Assembly (NCBI GenBank): GCA_007115705.1
Contig: QXEO01001040.1
Location: 854,693-918,692 of the forward strand
Origin: Dactylis glomerata
Taxonomy: Eukaryota; Streptophyta; Magnoliopsida; Poales; Poaceae
Length of the DNA: 64,000 nucleotides
Direction: 5' to 3'
Below the pieces are notes generated by a model. That model ran no database searches and was not told the origin of the DNA. It saw only the letters and a list, made by a program, of their open reading frames with translations. The position numbers were made by a program, and so were the translations under genes. This document shows positions 46,580-57,384 of this stretch, piece by piece (positions within the stretch are counted from its first letter, which is position 1; each line of letters starts with the position of its first letter).

Positions 46580-47724
46580 GCGGCCTCGATTGCTTGATCG
46601 AGAACATCGATCGTGTCCAGAGGAAGGTGAGAAGGGCGACTGGAGGCATTGTAGGTGTTGGCGGCTTTGGGTGAAGATGCAACACTCAATTTGCTGCATG
46701 ATTGGGCAAGACAAAAATATTAGCAGATGCGCCAGAGGGAGAGGAAGAGATTGAGAGGAAAGAGGGGAGCTCGAGCTCACCGTCGCGATCAGAATCGTGC
46801 GGTTATGTCTGCAGACACGGCAGATTCCGACGAGCCAATTCGTGCAGCCTGGTGGCGTTCTGATGTAATTGAGAGAGGGGGATTAGAGAGGGCGTCGTGG
46901 GGGCTTTATAGGCGCTCTGGCTTGGCGAGGGGGTTAGGGTTTAGGGCGGAATCGGATCGGAGGACTGGCATATACGCCGTGCGAGAGGAGGAGTCCGGCC
47001 CGAGCTAGGAGATGGTGCTGACAGGTGGGGCTAGGGTGTCAACGTCGGGGGAGAGCGAGGAGCGTACCGGTTCGGGGTCCGAGTGATGTTGGGCTGGGCT
47101 GGGCTGGCCATTTCGGCCTGGGCCAAATCGATGCCCCGGGCCTTTTCTCTTTTTCTTATTCTTTTTCATTTTCATTTTCTGTTTTCTGATTTATTCAATA
47201 TCATTTGCATATTTGTTTCAAATTGATTCCAACAAACCTCTAAAGTCTTCAAATTTTCCAAGCAACATTCTAAACCAATAAGTAACATGTTTTTTCAACA
47301 AAGAGGAGACCTTTAATAAAAACCTTATGAGTATAGCCAAGGGGCTTGCTTGCATAGCATAAAATATGAATTAGGGTTTTGGAAAATAATTCTTTTAAGA
47401 AAGGGAGAAAATCTTGTATAAAATAATGACTGAGACCTCTCTCAATCATAGTTTTCAGATACAACCTTTGTAAACACATTTGGGGTTATTCCTTTGCAGG
47501 CAAGCTTGCATAGGTTTGAATAAAAGAATGAAAATAGTATTTTGAAACCTTTCATCTTACTCAAAGATGTTCTTCCAGAAAAGATTGAAAATTTGAGATA
47601 GTTTTTCTGATGAAGCTTTTAAATGTACTCAAAAGTTTTAAATCCTTGTGAAATTTCAATTAACACAAGCAAAATGAAAACAAAAATTTTCCCCAAGAAT
47701 TTGATAAAATCTTGGGATGTTACA
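46580..47724 (-). repeat. Element 1, 3' LTR, second part
   Basis: It begins with the second copy of GCGGC (46580-46584) and ends GGGATGTTACA at 47724, the start of the LTR in sense (TGTAACATCCC). GGGGGCTTTATAGGCG at 46901-46914 gives a minus-strand TATA box (CCTATAAAGCC). The GC-rich part with GGGCTGGGCTGGGCTGG (47089-47105) is followed by AT-rich LTR sequence. Confidence 0.8.
46905..46910 (-). promoter_or_regulatory. TATA box in element 1 LTR
   Basis: CGCCTATAAAGCCCCC on the minus strand, about 815 bp inside the LTR start. A similar box, CGCCTATAAAAGGCC, occurs in the element 6 LTR at 55625-55631. Confidence 0.6.
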
Positions 47725-47726
47725 GA

Positions 47727-47745
47727 CTACCACCCTTAAAAGAAA
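47727..47745 (-). promoter_or_regulatory. Element 1 polypurine tract
   Basis: On the minus strand TTTCTTTTAAGGGTGGTAG lies two bases before the LTR start TGTAACATCCC. The preceding GGGGACGAGATTTC context is typical for the 3' end of Tekay/Del-type elements. Confidence 0.75.
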
Positions 47746-48825
47746 TCTCGTCCCCAAGATTTGGAGAGGCAAGCAAGAAATTAGGTTTTGGGTTACCTAG
47801 GTGGATACCACCCTTAAAAGAAACTTTTGTAGGTAGTCTAGATTCTTGGGTTCAACCATATGCACCATGGTTGTGACTTGGCACTGGGTCATCTTTTGAC
47901 TTGGCACTGGGTCATCTTTTGAATACCATGGTTAGTCTTCATCTTCACTTCCAATAGGTGGGTGTCTATTCACAACCTGGACATCAACCTTCCTCAAGGT
48001 TGCTTGGGGGTAACCTTGCTCCCTTGTAGAGCTTCTATCCAATAGGGTAGTTGTGGAACTACTTTGGACACTGAGGAGTCACTCTTTGAGTCTTGTTGAA
48101 CTACTTTGGACACTGAAGAGTCACTCTTTGGGTCTATCAGATGACCAAGCTAAGAGGTCTCTTTTTGGGTCAATCAGAAGACCAAGCTGAGGGGTCTCCT
48201 GTGTTCTTTTCATCATCCTTGTCAATGTCCTTGGATGTCCTTCATCTTATGGTTACTTCCCTTGTGATACCATTTTGTTTCTAGTATCTTCTAAGTTAGT
48301 AGGATTTCTTCCTTTGAATTTCCATTCTATTCCCATGGTGTTTTCCATGTCGATGTAACAACTCCCACAGGAAGTCTTCTTCAACAACAGGCTTGGGATT
48401 CATCCTTACCATTTTTTAATCATTTTAACAATATTTTATGGGTAGAGATTCAAAATCCTAAATTTCAATTTTTGGAACAAAATCTATCGTCCTCTAGCTA
48501 GGGTCCTGCGGTAAAATTCTAAGTACGAACATTGAATTGTAGATTTCCTTAGTTTGTCATTAAATAAGAAAGCTTTTAATCCATCCTATTAATTGATGCT
48601 TTGTTCTTACATACTCCTTCAACTTCTATTACAACTAGTAACTGATAAGCATGCGTTTCCTGTTGGCCACCCCTGATTGAGCCTTTCTGGTTTGCTCTCT
48701 AGTTCTCTTGGTCTTCTAGGTCAATGACGATCATGGATGTTCTTTTCTCTGGACAGGTATTCGAATAGTCCCTTTTGCTTGCACTTGAAACAAGTGATCT
48801 TGCTGAGGTCCTTCTTTACGCCACC
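47746..48825 (-). other. Element 1 internal non-coding region with tandem repeats
   Basis: No pol protein is recognisable where it would be expected. Two perfect 23-bp copies of GACTTGGCACTGGGTCATC+TTTT sit at 47875-47920. Two ~38-bp units (GAACTACTTTGGACACTGA..) lie at 48055-48134, followed by two units built on ATCAGANGACCAAGCT at 48135-48199. Confidence 0.6.
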
Positions 48826-49650
48826 TCATGTTTTGGTTTTGTGCTCCTTTTCTGGACACTGGTCTGCATAATGTCCTTGCTCTCGGCAATGGAAGCATGT
48901 AATATTGCTCTGATCCTGCTTCTTCTTCTTCTTCTTCTTCTTGGTGGGTATCTCCAAGGCTAGAAGATCTTTGATTTCATTTTCTTGACATTCCACTTTG
49001 GCAGTAGGAAATCTTTCTCGTTTCCTTGTGCATTTCCCTAGTAGAGGCTCTTGTCTTCTATTGATTAAACCACTCTTGGTGATGGCATCAGGGATCTCTT
49101 TCTGGTCTTTGGCTTCCATCTTTACTTTTGGACCTTGGACTTCTGGGGTACCTTCTAGCAAATGGCTCAGTTTCTCCCTAGCTTGCTGATTCATTTGTTG
49201 CACCGTGAAATAGAACTTACATTCTCGGGGTACATGGTTGATTCCATCACATAAAAAGCAGGTGACTTTAGCTCTGGGGCATTCTCTAGTAGAGTGACTA
49301 GTAGTGTAGTGATGACTTTGCTCCGGACACTCTCCAGAAGGGTGTCCAACTTCTCCGCAGACCTTGCAGGCTAACATGATTGTTTTGATTTCCTCTTCCA
49401 TCTTTTTGTTGCACTATTGGTCTTGGGGCAGGTTGGTACTTGCTAAGATCTGGGGGCATCATTTGCACCATTCGAGAATGGTTGTCCAGTACTTGCTGCA
49501 TTCCTGGAGGTAACTCTTTGCCATCCGAGTTGATCAAGTTCTAAGTCATGGCTTGCATCAGTTCAACATGTACTTCTACCATCCGTTGTATGGCTGAAAC
49601 CATCTGGGGTTTGTTGAGGCTATACCGGTGTTGGGGGGGTGCATCTGTTA
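48826..49650 (-). pseudogene. Element 1 zinc-knuckle region of a gag-like protein
   Basis: The frame 49401-48826 contains three Cys/His clusters: CKVCGEVGHPSGEC (49366-49325), CFLCDGINHVPREC (~49260-49220) and CFHCREQGHYADQC near the end (48897-48856). The last is a classical C-x2-C-x4-H-x4-C knuckle that would bind RNA. A frame change near 49400 joins it to an upstream segment (PGMQQVLDNHSRMVQMM). Poly-Lys before the third cluster adds to a nucleic-acid-binding character. On the minus strand CCCTAACAG at 49653-49645 could be a 3' splice site between this part and the coiled-coil ORF. Confidence 0.65.
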
Positions 49651-49995
49651 GGGTTTTGAGACAAGTTTTAGTATTTAGCATAGATAAGGTATAGATAGAT
49701 GTGGTCTAAAGAAGATTCCTACCCAAACAGCAGATCAAGACAATTCATCTTATAAAATCACTCATCAAGCATCCATTACATATGAAAAATCAAAAGATCA
49801 ACTACTAACAAAAGTATGGTCATACCCCAACTTGGTATGATCAAAATACGTATCGTAAAGTTCGTGCGATTCTAAAACTAATAGCATTGGTGGTCTATTC
49901 TACTTGAACTGCGCCAAGTATGCCCTAGTGTTTCCTGTCCAGCGGCATTTCACCCTTGTACCAATGGGCTCCTCACTGTCCTTCTCCACTGGAGT

Positions 49996-50784
49996 CTATT
50001 CTTCATTGGCCTCGAATACCACTAGTTCCTGGTGATCATTCTTGGGCGCCTCTGGGGTTGTCTCCTCAACAACTGGTAATGCTTTCTTCTTATTCTTGGA
50101 AGGCCATGGATCATACTTCATCAAGTATTTGCTGAGATATGCACACTGTCCTTGTAGTCCTATATTCCGTGCATTCAGATTCTCTGTCTTGGATGCCAGT
50201 TTGTCATTTGTCGCCTCAAGTGATGCGCTCCTCTCCTTCAGTTTCCGAATGGTATTCTCCAGTTGTTCAATCTTCTCATCCCTTTCTTGGAGTTGGTGTC
50301 TAGCACTATCTGCGGTGTCCATCTCATTGCGAAGCATGATCTCCATGTTGAAGGCATAGGTCTCCATATCTTCCAATTGAATCTCCGTCCAGGGTAAGCC
50401 TTCACGGTATCCTGGGCTACTTAATGCCCATCCTTCATGGTTGCGTCTCCCAAATTGTTGGAAAGTGTTGTCCATATCAAATATCTCCTTGGGGTACATT
50501 CCGCAGATGCGGGCTAGCGCTTCCTCCATGGCCATCATGATTCCTGTCTCCCAGCCTGGATACCTTTTTTCATACACCACAGTCTCTGTGGGTGGGTCGA
50601 TGGTGCGTCCTTTGATCTTTGTCTCTATGTCCCAACGATTGATCTCCAGGATCTCACATGGTATCACTCTACCCCGAAAAGTGGGTGGAGCCAAATTCAG
50701 TGCTCGCGAGAGGCAGGAAAGCTGGTCACTAAAGCTCTTAGTGTCATCGTCGTGAGGTACCATCATCCTGGTGAAGTGGGCCAT
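49996..50784 (-). CDS. Element 1 gag-like ORF with coiled coil, 262 residues
   Basis: This is an open frame directly downstream of the primer site and leader, with an ATG at 50784 (MAHFTRMMVPHDDD). Residues 1-130 look globular (TFRGRVIPCEILEINRWDIE, YEKRYPGWETGIMMAMEEAL). Residues about 145-215 form a strong coiled coil (ERDEKIEQLENTIRKLKERS). The tail is acidic and proline-containing and ends at 49996. I do not recognise the globular part as a catalogued domain. From position it substitutes for the gag N-terminus of a non-autonomous element. Intact ORF length and acceptable codon pattern suggest selection until recently, but no function can be assigned. Confidence 0.6.
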   Translation of the reverse strand: MAHFTRMMVPHDDDTKSFSDQLSCLSRALNLAPPTFRGRVIPCEILEINRWDIETKIKGRTIDPPTETVVYEKRYPGWETGIMMAMEEALARICGMYPKEIFDMDNTFQQFGRRNHEGWALSSPGYREGLPWTEIQLEDMETYAFNMEIMLRNEMDTADSARHQLQERDEKIEQLENTIRKLKERSASLEATNDKLASKTENLNARNIGLQGQCAYLSKYLMKYDPWPSKNKKKALPVVEETTPEAPKNDHQELVVFEANEE

Positions 50785-50954
50785 CTATAGGAGAGGAGGA
50801 GGAATTGGGTTAGTAAATGAGTATGATAAGTGTTACAAGAAAATTCAAACCAAAAGCAGTTAAACTTAGAAAAGTGAATAAATGAAGGAAGAAAGTTCCT
50901 AGGGTCTCCTAGTCTATTCAAATCCTAGGGTCTCGATCCTACAGGCAACACTAT

Positions 50955-50966
50955 GCTCTGATACCA
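50955..50966 (-). promoter_or_regulatory. Element 1 primer-binding site (tRNA-iMet type)
   Basis: On the minus strand TGGTATCAGAGC lies three bases inside the LTR end (GGGGCGCTACA). It matches the primer site of elements 4 and 5. Confidence 0.85.
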
Positions 50967-50969
50967 TTC

Positions 50970-52235
50970 TGTAGCGCCCCACCTTTTGCTAAAGGTAGAA
51001 CTCCTGTGTAAATGTGCTACTCCCTGGATCAATAGATAGCACCACAGTTCAGAATGCAGTAATCAATGCAATAGTATCAAATTTACAATGCAAATCTAGT
51101 TACATAGTTCATCTACCTTACAGAATACACAACATGAAGCACAGTAACAGTGAGCCTCCACCTTCTTCAAGTGCCACAGGCAAACATGTTGGAATATAAG
51201 CTTGAGATCCTAAATATCGTCCCTTTCCGGATAACACCTGCATGTTTGAATATGCAACCCCATAGGGGTTAGTACAACAATGTACTGGCAAATGGCACGT
51301 ATTTGGTGGCATTTGTGAAATGACTAAACTACATGACATTTGGCTTGTGGATCGTTTGGCTAATTTGCATAAAGAAAGTTTTACCCTATTCTCTTTGCAA
51401 AACTTTCTTTCAAAATTTTATTTTATAAGGGTCAAGACAACCCCCATACACTACATGTTAATTAGGCATGTAGTTCTAGGCGAAACTCAACAAAGCTTTG
51501 GACCAACCAGACAACCATACCTTTTCGGGGCATGAGCCTGAGCTCCTCTAAGGGTTTGCTAGTCAAGTTTTATAGTATTCAGAAAAGGTGATGAGATTCT
51601 TGCGATCATTCCATGACTAGAGACTCAAATGTCCATAACCGAGGACACGACTAATTAATTAGATTGTTGACACCTTGCAAGGGTTGTGCACTTTCACCTT
51701 AAGACTCATTTTATGCCCATACATAAAATGAGACAAGAACTTTCAGAAAAAGCATTCGACCAAACGGATCTGACCGCGCCCCCTATATTATACTACCACC
51801 CTCTGTCAGTACCCATGGCTGAACCCTTAATCCTACTCAATCAAGATAGAGCCCATATTGTCATAAGGTTGCACTGGAAGTACATCTAAGCATGGAAGCC
51901 ATATTAACCTCTTTAAACCTGAGTGGCCATCCCGAGCAGTATCCCGAGTACACATCCTTTACAAGGCATGTGCCCCAAAACCCACCTTCTTTGACCCTCC
52001 TCCTTCTATTACCACTCCACCCAGGTAGTTCATTTTAGTTGAAGTTGTTAATTTTATTTCACAAAACAAATTTAACAAGTGATCATAGCATAGCATCAAT
52101 ATTCAGGTATTTGGCATCCTACCAGGTGGGGTTTAGGGATAGCTACTCACTACTAGGATCTAGCATTTTGTAAATAGTTGAATATTCACCTATCATGCAT
52201 ACTACTGAAAATCACTAATGCATAATAAAGATAGG
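50970..52235 (-). repeat. Element 1, 5' LTR, truncated
   Basis: It starts on the plus strand TGTAGCGCCCCACCTTTTGC and matches 15957-17206. A 16-bp extra block at about 51344-51359 (GGATCGTTTGG context) is absent from the left copy. At 52236 a LINE tail replaces the LTR, and I do not find the remaining ~2.8 kb in the window. Confidence 0.85.
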
Positions 52236-52528
52236 TTTTTTTTAGAAATGGGAACAAAAGCCCCAGCCTCTGCATCAAATTGATGCACACGGCCTTGTTT
52301 ATTAAACCAGCAGCCAAAGTATAAAGTATAGCATTATTACAATCATGGTTCGATCAATGTCGCTGCAAATATCAGCCAACGGAAAAAAGAGCAAGCTATG
52401 CAATGTCTATGGGGCATCTTCAATGCGTCTAGATTGCAACCAGCCACCCTGGTTGAATATAGCCTGAACAACAGCCATCAAGCGATTGCATCCAGTAGCC
52501 AAAGGTTCTCGCTGTTCCACAGGAAGTA
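52236..52528 (-). mobile_element. LINE 3' tail fragment
   Basis: On the minus strand the sequence ends in GAGGCTGGGGCTTTTGTTCCCATTTC+TA8, the poly-A tail (T8 at 52236-52243 on the plus strand). The GAGGCTGGGGCTTTTGT-type end before poly-A is common for grass LINEs. No ORF remains. The 5' limit near 52528 is an estimate. Confidence 0.55.
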
Positions 52529-52806
52529 GGTGATGTCTACGCACGCGTCTATTCTTGTAGACAGTGTTGGGCCTCCAAGTGCAGAGGTTTGTAGAACAGC
52601 AGCAAGTTTCCCTTAAGTGGATCACCCAAGGTTTATCGAACTCAGGGAGGAAGAGGTCAAAGCTATCTGAAAGTGCAAACTTTGTATCCCTCAGGTTTTG
52701 TGTGTTAGATAACAACATTAGGAATTTTAAGTGTGTGTTAAAGCATTTTCAGCTAGCAGCTCAAGTTGTCAAGACTAGCAAAGAGCATGACAGCTATTAA
52801 TAGTAA
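52529..52806 (+). mobile_element. Gypsy-derived fragment with a gag-like peptide
   Basis: GATGTCTACGCACGCGTCTATTC and GTGTTGGGCCTCCAAGTG look like pieces of a grass gypsy LTR. At 52738-52791 the plus strand encodes KHFQLAAQVVKTSKEHDS, identical to a peptide encoded on the opposite strand at 58303-58356. This is a mosaic of at least two sources. Confidence 0.4.
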
Positions 52807-52814
52807 TGATACCA

Positions 52815-55800
52815 AACTATCATTGTTGTGATTTACATAACGTAGTTGATATCACAGTCATAGCCATTAATAGTAAATAAAGGGGATTACATAGGTGGTC
52901 GCATAGACCAAACCTTACATTACATCAACATGCAGCGGAATAACACTTTGGGTCCATATTGTCAAGCTTCAACCGCACAGGCAAAGCAGACAGTAGGAAA
53001 CGAGCCTAATTCGCAAAGCCATCAATGAGTCCTTCCTTCTTGATCTTGCTCCTTCAAGTATGGCCAAGTTAATAGCCAGGGACAGAGCCATGAGTACATT
53101 GCATGCACTCGCAAACCATCTTATAAATAAATGCATAGAGAATGCATAGTTCATATAGTGGTCTAAGCTCTAGGTTCATTTGCATAAAGCAGAATTTCCT
53201 TTCAAAGATCTTTTATTTAAAACGGTAATAAAACATTTAGCTCTTTATAAATCTCTAGATGGAATCCCCCAAATGTCAATTCTTTTGTTCACCAAGTCAC
53301 CTCCATGGTTATCGAAATTCATTGTCAAGTCACCTTTCTCAATCATTTTCAAAGCAAAACCTGATAACGGCCAAGTACAACCAATCCAACCGTCCATGAC
53401 CGCGGACGCGGCTATTCGAATAGTTTTACACTCTGCAGAGGTTGTACACTTTACCCACACCATCCGACTACTCATCGTGTGGGCAACTTCCCTGCATAAC
53501 GACATATGCCACGACAAGCAGCCGACCATTAATGTTTCACCTGCCCGCCTTAGCATAAACACTACCGCCTAGAGATGTACCCCCCAACACCGGGGTCCAA
53601 GAAGCTGTCCAGAGTGTGCAAAGTTCCCAGCCGCTTGACCCACCGGAATGCCACTAACCGAGGTAGAGTCCTACACCCGTAGTCCATTTTCAATGAGGGC
53701 TCCTTGGCTTGTACCCCAACCACCTAAAGAGGAGGACAAGGTGAACCTAGGCCGCAGCCATCGGGTGCCCTGGAAGAGGAGTCCCTGGTCGGACTTCCAC
53801 TACATTTGTAGGGTCTACACTAAGGCGAAACAAACTACTCCACTAAGCCCCGTCCCATACCAGGGTAATGTGGTCGTACTGTATGGTTGGTCCAGTATGG
53901 TACCTCACACATTTATCATTTTTGTCAAACCTTCATGTCACCATTTTGTAAATAGTTTTCAAAGTCACCCTTGGGTAAGGTTGCCCGTCTCCAAGGTTTG
54001 TATTGCAAAATCATCCTTGGGCAAGGTTGCCCCTTTCCAAGGTTTTCATTTCAAAATCTGCATGATCTTCATTGGGGTTCCCACCTAGTCATTTTCCATG
54101 AATGCCTTCATCTCAAGCATGATCCTCATGAGGGCACAAGGATCTAGGTAGGTATATTGAATAGGCTTAGCTTGATGCTCTACTTAGCATCTACTAAGAA
54201 AAGGGTTTCTCAAAGGTAGGCTAAGTTTGACACACTTGATGTCATCCACAAAAAAAAAAGTGGGATGCACTTGTTAAGAAAGACATCACTACTCATTTGC
54301 AACTTGGTAACAATTATTTTAGCATGCACTTTTATTTAAAAGCAAGTAAACATGCATTATAAAACTGGGTAATGGTATGATCAAAAGATGGCTTGCCTGG
54401 CTTGGCAAGGTCATAGGCTTCTTCATCTTCATCTCGGGTTGTGTAGTCTCCATCACCATTGCTTGGTTGACTTCGGGATCCATTCTCCTTACTCTCGTTG
54501 TCGTCTAATCGTCAAAAATCAAATAAGCATACAATCACCACAAAATTCCCAAACAACACATATTCACTCAAATAAGGATAGTTGGGGTAAGGGAAACTAT
54601 CTAGGAAGTCTATGGAGAGTGGTTTCGAAGATAATTGAGTTCCGATGGATGAGATTATTGAGTTGTTGTATTTAAGTAGGGTTTATTTATTTTGGATTAT
54701 GAAAATATCTCCTGCAAGTCCTTATTGACCAAGGTCAATTCTTACAGAGATGCATTCTAAAATGTGGTTTATACTAATGGATGTAGAAAATTTCTATTTA
54801 TAACACATTTGCCTAATATCCCTAAGTTGAGATTTCCTATTTAACCACATAAGAAACTTAGCATTTCAATTAAAAGGTTTTAATTTGCAAACTAATGTTA
54901 CCAACAGATAGATAACACTAAATGTGAATTTTGAAAGTTGGATTCATATTTTTTTGAATTTTATTTGATTTGTTATGAATTTTGCAAGGTTGCATAACTG
55001 CAAGTTTGTTATTTTTACCCAATTAAAAATATCCGTCTAAATGGGTTGAAAACACCACCACTGGATAGAGCATGTTCTAAGCTTTCCAAAAAGTATTTAT
55101 TTGCTAGATTTGGATTCCTCAATCTCTCGGAATTTGAATTCGGAGTTGCAGCAGTTTAAACAAATAACAGATAGTTCTAAAAAAAGGGTGGGCTAGAATT
55201 TAAAACGGGCCAGCGACCCGTACTCGGGCTGGCCCAGCTAGGGACCCTGGGTGCGCGCGGGAAAAAAAAGAAAAGGGGGCCTGACCGGAGGGGCCCGGCT
55301 GTCAGAACCGAATCGGTATCCGGGGAGGCTTCTTCCCCAGCCCGACGAAACACAGCAAGCGAGCTACTGGGAGGAGACGGTGGTCTGGGAACTCACCGGC
55401 GGTGGCGGGGAGCGGCAGCGCGGGTGCAGGGCGGCGGCGGTGGCTCTTCTCGGCCACCCTGGACCGGCGGCAGGTCGGGGGAGCGCCTAGTTTGCTGGGA
55501 ATGGGCGGAGGCCTAGGAGAGTGGCTTGCTCCGGCGAGCTCGACGGGGTGATCGAGAGCAGAGAGGAGGTTGTCTGGGGAGGTGCTGGGGATGGTGTGAG
55601 TCTTTTCAGGAAAGAAAGGTGGCCTTTTATAGGCGGGAGAGGGAGCACCGGCGGTGTCCAGTGGCGGCCAGCTCACGGCTTGGGCCGGCAAGGGAGTGAA
55701 GAGGGGGCGGCGTTGGCGTGTGCTGCGGGCTGCGGCGTGCTGTATGCGCGTCCTGGCGCGATGGGAGGGGTCGAGACGGTCTGGTTCAGAGGGGGACAAG

Positions 55801-57363
55801 GAAGGGGTCCGGTGTGTTCTTCCTCTTCTCCTCCATGTCTCACGGCCGGGGCCTGGGCAGGGGTGAATGGGGATCGACAGCAAGGCGACAGGGGAGGTCC
55901 ACAGGTACTGCTATGTGGGCTAGGGCGTACGAGGAAGCCGTCATCTACAGCAAATTAGGTGTCACCGATTTCTGCCCACAAGGTGTTCGGCCAAATGCCC
56001 GAATGAACTTCAAATTTGAATTTTTGAAATCTGCCACCGTGGGTTTTCAAGATATTCAGTAAGGTTTCCAAATCTATTTTTGTTACGAAGAAAGATCATG
56101 TTTTGCACAGATTTGAATTTGAAACTAGGGTTTGGTTGCTGAATCAGATTCAAACTTTGGCAGATGTTTGAGTTAGGTTAGAGTTTGAATTTTTGTTTGA
56201 AACTTCTTGGTCCAGTTAGTATGCAGCCTGGTCAAGCTCAACTAACTGACCACACCCTTACTTGAGTTACAGATTTCTTAATCTAAGCATCCAAAGTAGG
56301 GTAGTCAATAATATTTCCTAGATCACAATTTTCTTCTCTTTTCTTTATTTCTTTTGTTTCTGGTTTCTTTTGGTCTTTGTGGTTCTTCTCTCATGCTTAT
56401 GTTGGTTAAGTGTCGATTAACTAAACATTTCACCACAAGTTATAACACACATGAAATCATAAAAGACCTATATTAAAAATCTATGCATACATGCAATATG
56501 AAGTGCAAAAGTTTTATCTTGGTCCAAAGGTGTTGGTTTTCTTGGAGATGACCTGGAGTTGGGAATGACCTCTTATTTGAATTCAAACTTTGGTAGAAAT
56601 TTGAATAGGGTTAAACATAGTTTCTGGCTTCAAACTATGCGGTCTTGAATCTTTATAACTTGTTATTGTGTACTGTGGAGAGATCCATGATGGTCTAGAT
56701 CAACGATTCCTTAATATAGAAGGGCAAAGTGGTGTAGGCAATAATATTTTGAAGATAGCTTTTCTTATCTTTCTGATTCAGGGTTTTGTGTTTCTTCTCA
56801 TTTCTTTATGTTTTCTTCCTGGTTGCATGGGATGGGATGATTTTGTTTATTGGAACTATGTTTCCCGAATGGATTTGGCCTGCACTTATGCAAGATTTAA
56901 ATATGTAGAAAAACTATTTTGATTAAATCATTTAATAAGCACAGGTCTTATTTTGGTCTTCAAGTTTGGCTAAGAAATCAGGGGAGGTTTTCAAAGATTT
57001 TGAAAAATAAGTTTTCAAAATGTTGATTCCAATATTTTTGGAAATATCCACTTAAGAACATAATCGTTTGAAAATAGGTTCTTTTTATTTTACTCTTTTA
57101 TAACAAAGCTAGCCTTCTTGAGATATGATTTTACTATCTTCCCAAACAATGGTTTTCAAAAAAAATTAGGCTCAAAGGATTGGATTTCAAACCTTTCTCA
57201 TACTCTTTTTATTTGAAGCATGGGAGCAAGGGCTCAAATTCACAGGTTTGAAAAGACAAGAAATTAATCTTGTATTTACAATAAAAGTTTTTGTTGGCTC
57301 CAAAATTTGATATTTAAAAAAATAATATTTGTTTCTAATTTTCCAAAAATTGGGGTTGTTACA
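52815..57363 (-). repeat. Element 6, long gypsy LTR
   Basis: The right end is clear: GGGGTTGTTACA at 57363 followed by a polypurine tract read on the minus strand, so the LTR in sense starts TGTAACAACCCC. The left end is less sure; TGATACCA at 52807-52814 looks like the start of a primer site. The layout resembles the element 1 LTR, including a GC-rich promoter part (55200-55960) and AT-rich flanks, but the sequence is different. About 4.5 kb. No complete partner is in the window. Confidence 0.55.
55625..55631 (-). promoter_or_regulatory. TATA box in element 6 LTR
   Basis: The minus strand reads CCGCCTATAAAAGGCCACC, a canonical TATAAAA, in the GC-rich part of the LTR. Confidence 0.6.
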
Positions 57364-57366
57364 ATC

Positions 57367-57384
57367 TTCCCCCCTTAAAAAGAA
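57367..57384 (-). promoter_or_regulatory. Element 6 polypurine tract
   Basis: On the minus strand TCTTTTTAAGGGGGGAAG precedes the LTR start TGTAACAACCCC, preceded in turn by CGGGACAAGA. This is the same arrangement as in element 1. Confidence 0.75.

Larger units (their letters stand above)
15957..52235 (-). mobile_element. Element 1: long-LTR non-autonomous gypsy, host of element 2
   Basis: On the minus strand this is LTR, primer site, gag-like region, polypurine tract, LTR. The 3' (left) LTR is 15957-18888 plus 46580-47724, interrupted by element 2. Internal sequence is 47725-50969 and the 5' (right) LTR starts at 50970 but is cut at 52235. The LTR/internal boundary (TTTAAGGGTGGTAG before TGTAACATCCC) and the tRNA-iMet primer site are typical of the Tekay/Del chromovirus group. 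No pol is present, so it would need proteins from a relative. The two LTRs share about 1,250 bp with roughly 47 differences by my eye count, plus a 16-bp insertion in the right copy. Confidence 0.75.

Noticed and set aside
55251..55958. Overlapping frames of 79-193 codons in the GC-rich part of the element 6 LTR
   Set aside because: Multiple frames open on both strands around a TATA box; typical LTR promoter region without protein similarity.
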